A DNA stretch of 64,000 nucleotides from assembly GCA_024276305.1 (NCBI GenBank), contig JAJRXK010000040.1, positions 44,158 through 108,157 on the forward strand, read 5' to 3'. How positions within the stretch are numbered: position 1 is the first letter of the stretch; each line of letters starts with the position of its first letter. The DNA is from Candidatus Krumholzibacteriota bacterium. GTDB lineage: Bacteria; Krumholzibacteriota; Krumholzibacteriia; JAJRXK01. The translations under genes and the position numbers were made by a program. The notes under the pieces are model-generated. The model was not told the DNA's origin and did not search any database. It was given only the letters and a program-made list of their open reading frames with translations. Positions 60,970-64,000 of the stretch are shown piece by piece.

Positions 60970-62115
60970 ATGACCTGGCCGCCTCCTTATCGTGACGTCC
61001 CCTGCCCGGCGCGGGGGACGCGCGTCGTTCTGGGACTGTCTGGAGGCGTGGACAGCGCGGTCGCCGCCCATCTGCTCCGCGAATCCGGCTGCGAAGTCAC
61101 CGCGGTGACCACGCGGAATTTCTGTTTCGACGAGGCCCCCTTCGAAGTCGCGGCCACTCACGGCAGTTGTTGCGGACTCGAGGCCATGGAGGCGGCGGCG
61201 GAGGTCGCGGCCGAACTGGGAATCGCTCACCATGTCCTCGACCTGGCGGATGCCTTCGGGGAGATGGTGGTGGAGGACTACCGCGCCGAGTACCGCGCTG
61301 GACGTACTCCCACTCCCTGCCTCCGATGCAATACTCGAGTGCGCTTTCCTCAACTCCTGCGCTTCGCCCAGAGCATCGGTGCCGACTGCGTGGCCACCGG
61401 TCACTATGTGCGTCAGGTCCGAGTCGGCGATGCGCGCTATGTCCGCTGCGGAGTCGATGCTTCCAAGGATCAGTCCTACTTCCTGCATCGTCTTCCTTCG
61501 GAGCTCCTCGAGAAGATCCATTTCCCTTTGGGGAACTTGGTGAAGGAGGAGGTGCGGACGGTGGCCCGAGAGAAGGGACTTCCGGTGGCCGAAGCCCCCG
61601 AGAGCCAGGAGCTCTGCTTCGTCCCCGACGGAGATCGCACCGCCCTGTTGGGTCCGACCGCACGGTCCGGGGAGGTCGTCGATCTCGACGGGCGCGTTCT
61701 GGGGACCCATCCCGGGATCGAATTCTTCACCGTGGGCCAGCGTCGGGGCCTCGGTCTGGGGGGAGGGCGTCCCTGGTTCGTCGTGCGCCTGGAGGCAGAG
61801 ACTCGGCGAGTGGTGGTCGGCCGCGAATCCGATCTGGGTCGGCAGGAGCTGCGTTGCAAAGAGGCTGTGGTCCGCGACCCGCGGTGGCTGGACCAGGCAT
61901 TGACCGTACGCACACGTTACCGCCACCGCGGGATTGCCTGTGCAGAACTGCGACACGACCCCGAGGCCGGAAGGTTGCACCTCCTTCTGGCCGAGGAAGA
62001 CCGGGCCCCGGCTCCGGGTCAGGCGGTGGTTCTCTACCACCAAGACCTCGCGGTCGGAGGCGGGATTCTGACCGAGGCCCACCGTGTCCGCGACCGAAAG
62101 GAGTCGTCGCGATGA
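60970..62115 (+). CDS. mnmA: tRNA-specific 2-thiouridylase MnmA
   Basis: 381 residues. MnmA puts sulfur on U34 of Lys, Glu and Gln tRNAs. It has the PP-loop 'VVLGLSGGVDSAVAAHLLRE', the first catalytic cysteine in 'TPTPCLRCNTRVRF', 'CVATGHYVRQ', 'ASKDQSYFLHRL' and the second cysteine in 'ESQELCFVPDGDR'. The insertion after the PP-loop differs from E. coli: a cysteine pair in 'THGSCCGLEAMEAA' stands where most MnmA have a D-x-C type segment, which may bind a cluster as in Fe-S-dependent thiolases. The sulfur source may be SufS. Its stop overlaps the next gene by ATGA. Confidence 0.93.
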   Translation: MTWPPPYRDVPCPARGTRVVLGLSGGVDSAVAAHLLRESGCEVTAVTTRNFCFDEAPFEVAATHGSCCGLEAMEAAAEVAAELGIAHHVLDLADAFGEMVVEDYRAEYRAGRTPTPCLRCNTRVRFPQLLRFAQSIGADCVATGHYVRQVRVGDARYVRCGVDASKDQSYFLHRLPSELLEKIHFPLGNLVKEEVRTVAREKGLPVAEAPESQELCFVPDGDRTALLGPTARSGEVVDLDGRVLGTHPGIEFFTVGQRRGLGLGGGRPWFVVRLEAETRRVVVGRESDLGRQELRCKEAVVRDPRWLDQALTVRTRYRHRGIACAELRHDPEAGRLHLLLAEEDRAPAPGQAVVLYHQDLAVGGGILTEAHRVRDRKESSR

Positions 62116-64000
62116 GTCGAAAGTGGCACCTGGGGCGAGTCTCGATCGCAGCGGTGGTTCTGGTGGCCGGGGCTCTGGTTCTCTTGCCCCGATTGATTCC
62201 GGCGGAGCGGTGGAAGGAAGTCGCGCTCGAACAGGTCCGCGTGCGCACCGGACTGGTGGTCGAAGCCGACCGGGCCGAGCTTTCGTTCCCCTGGCCCTTG
62301 GGGCTGAAGATCTCGGATCTGAGCGTTCAGGATCCAGAGGGGCGCATCGCGGTTCAGGCCTTCGGAGCCACTGCGGCCAGGGTGGTGGTGCGGGCACGAA
62401 TCGCCCCCCTCTGGCGCGGTCGTTTCGAGGCCGACGACTGGTCCATCAAGGGTTTTTCCGCCCATTGGAAGGGCCCCGACGGCCTGCGGATCGCGCTCTC
62501 CGACCTCCGCGCACGGGGCCGTCTGCAGGGTCGTTCCGATGCCTCGGTCCTGGACCTCGAGCTGACCCACTTCGAGGGCCTGGGACTGCAGGGCGAAGGG
62601 CGCATGGAGTGGGATGCGGGAGAGTCGACCGCCACCTTCGAAGGGGAGGTGCAGGTGGAGCTCCCCGAGCTCTGGGCGGGGTTGGAAGAGTCCCACCTCC
62701 TTCGAGGAGAGCAGAGCCCTCGGCCAGGTTTCTCTTCGGGCCAGGCCCGGGGACGGGTCGAGGGACGTTGGGAGATGGGAGAGGGGGGGGAGTGGACCTT
62801 CGAAGCGGAGTCGAGAAGGATCGAGCTGAGTCGGTTGGAGATCGACCTCTCCGAGGAGGGGGGGCGGTTGGGGGGAGAGGCCCGGGCCTGGGTCGCGCTT
62901 CGGACCGATTCCCGATCCCTGGCGCGGGGTGAAGATCCGCGGATTCGCTACGGCGCAGAACTCGAGGGTCTGAGTCTGCGTCCGGGGGGATGGTCCGAGC
63001 CCCTGCGGGCCACCGGCGGAAAGGTGGCGGGCCAAGGGGGCGAGATGAGCATCCAAGGTCTGCGCTTCGAGGGGGCAGGGATCGAGGGAGGTCGAGCCGA
63101 CCTTCGGGGCGAAGGACTGGATACGCAGCCGAGGTGGGAGGGGAAGTGGAGTCTCGACCGCTTCGACTCCCAGGCTTTCGCGGCCGCGTCGGCCGAAGAC
63201 GCTCGCAAGGTCGAGGGCTGGGTCCTGCGGGATCTGGCCGGAGGCCTGCGTTTCGAAGACCAAGTTCTGCGGGTGGAGGACTTCGAAGCCCGCTTGGACG
63301 AGGGTCGGATCCGAGGGAGTTTCGGTGTCGACGCCAAGGTGGATGGGCCGGGCTGGGAGGGAGATCTGGAAATCGAGGACCTTCCGGCGCGGACCCTTCT
63401 GGCCTCCCTGGTCCCTCCTCTGGCAAGGGCCCTCGAGACCCGGGTCTTTGGGGAGATCTCGGTCCGAGGCGCGATGGCGGAAGATCCCTCCCGAGCCCTC
63501 GCGGCGTTGACCGGGCAGATCCAGCTGGAATGCGGAGAAGGTCAGGTGGCGACGACCCCCCTGCTGGGAGAGGAAGTCGCCGAATTCCTGGGAAGCCATG
63601 GTCAGGATTGGCGCCAGTTGCGATTCCGCGGGCTGGACCTGGGATTGCGGGTGGACGATGGCCGGGTGTTCTTCGACCGAGTCCTGTTGAGGGGCGAGAC
63701 CGAAGTGGCGTTGGCGGGATCGATCGGCCTCGACGGAAGCAATGACTATCGACTCGACATACGTCTGCCCCGCGGGATCATGCCCCAGCTCGGAGCCTTG
63801 GGACCGTTGGCCGAACTCCTGCGCGACGAGGACGGCCGCTTCGCCTTCGGGGTGAACGTGGCCGGAATGGCCTCGTCCCCTCAAGTGGAAATCGACTTTG
63901 CTTCTCTCGAGGCCCAGGCGCGGGAGGCGGGGTCGGACGCGGCTCGGGATCGGGTTGGAGAGGCGATCGACAAGTGGGGTTCGAAGCTCTTCGGAGGAAA
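62112..64000 (+). CDS. AsmA-like envelope protein (3' partial)
   Basis: The frame is open from the ATG at 62112 to the right edge, giving 629 residues so far. An N-terminal helix ('VSIAAVVLVAGALVLLPRLI') is followed by 'VRTGLVVEADRAELSFPWPL', the typical AsmA/TamB-like opening. Long beta-rich repeats come next, and a C-terminal region 'RFRGLDLGLRVDDGRVFFDR' with 'VALAGSIGLDGSNDYRLDIR' matches the AsmA C-terminal domain. AsmA-family proteins form bridge-like structures that move phospholipid between the membranes or limit barrel assembly. Glycine, arginine and glutamate are very frequent. It overlaps mnmA by four bases. Confidence 0.8.
   Translation, partial: MSRKWHLGRVSIAAVVLVAGALVLLPRLIPAERWKEVALEQVRVRTGLVVEADRAELSFPWPLGLKISDLSVQDPEGRIAVQAFGATAARVVVRARIAPLWRGRFEADDWSIKGFSAHWKGPDGLRIALSDLRARGRLQGRSDASVLDLELTHFEGLGLQGEGRMEWDAGESTATFEGEVQVELPELWAGLEESHLLRGEQSPRPGFSSGQARGRVEGRWEMGEGGEWTFEAESRRIELSRLEIDLSEEGGRLGGEARAWVALRTDSRSLARGEDPRIRYGAELEGLSLRPGGWSEPLRATGGKVAGQGGEMSIQGLRFEGAGIEGGRADLRGEGLDTQPRWEGKWSLDRFDSQAFAAASAEDARKVEGWVLRDLAGGLRFEDQVLRVEDFEARLDEGRIRGSFGVDAKVDGPGWEGDLEIEDLPARTLLASLVPPLARALETRVFGEISVRGAMAEDPSRALAALTGQIQLECGEGQVATTPLLGEEVAEFLGSHGQDWRQLRFRGLDLGLRVDDGRVFFDRVLLRGETEVALAGSIGLDGSNDYRLDIRLPRGIMPQLGALGPLAELLRDEDGRFAFGVNVAGMASSPQVEIDFASLEAQAREAGSDAARDRVGEAIDKWGSKLFGG

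Noticed and set aside
58918..62397. A 1159-codon open frame on the minus strand.
   Set aside because: It runs antisense to two outer-membrane genes, the TPR gene and mnmA, all of which have signal peptides or catalytic motifs. The antisense protein has no recognisable domain; high GC makes such long shadows common.

Overview
The window comes from a high-GC Gram-negative bacterium. It has outer-membrane barrels, lipoproteins, TonB/ExbB/ExbD, RND efflux and MurB. Two large secreted proteins end in FlgD/T9SS-like C-terminal domains (one with the 'PNPFNP' signature), and there are FG-GAP propellers and multihaem cytochromes. Together these suggest a lineage near the FCB group (Eisenbacteria, Krumholzibacteriota or Latescibacterota type). 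This is inferred from protein style only; no rRNA or marker gene is present. The window is almost fully coding. No tRNA, rRNA, CRISPR, IS or prophage was seen.

Layout: (1) 1-6 kb: end of a secreted protein, a membrane-anchored phosphoesterase, hemB (interrupted by an in-frame TAG), sufE and an M17 aminopeptidase. (2) 6-12.4 kb: peptide uptake and breakdown, with one POT transporter facing a pepT-POT-POT operon whose middle gene carries an in-frame TAA. (3) 12.5-18.5 kb: a complete SUF iron-sulfur operon (Rrf2 regulator, sufB, C, D, S, T). (4) 18.7-25 kb: a thioesterase, a PepF-like oligopeptidase with a probable frameshift in its signal peptide, proline iminopeptidase and a secreted M1 peptidase. 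(5) 25-33 kb: one RND adaptor and two different RND permeases. (6) 33-35.3 kb: two convergent multihaem cytochromes. (7) 35.5-40.6 kb: an ANKH/MATE-like membrane protein overlapping glgB and glgA. (8) 40.6-48 kb: murB, a PqiA-like protein, a PRMT-type methyltransferase, hflKC, a NUDIX hydrolase and a Hanks kinase. (9) 48.4 kb: a 56-residue bacterial histone-fold protein with its own consensus -35 box and terminator. (10) 48.6-51.3 kb: dipeptide epimerase and ComM. (11) 51.3-61 kb: an outer-membrane protein divergent from a co-directional cluster of FG-GAP propeller, TonB, ExbB, ExbD, lipoprotein, barrel and TPR protein. (12) 61-64 kb: mnmA and an AsmA-like protein that runs off the window.

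The gene set fits a respiring heterotroph that lives largely on peptides: three POT-type transporters, five peptidases and a dipeptide epimerase. It also has glycogen synthesis and a separate energised envelope cluster. The points most worth following are the histone, the PRMT homologue with intact double-E and THW loops, the propeller-TonB cluster, and three genes with coding lesions within about 17 kb.
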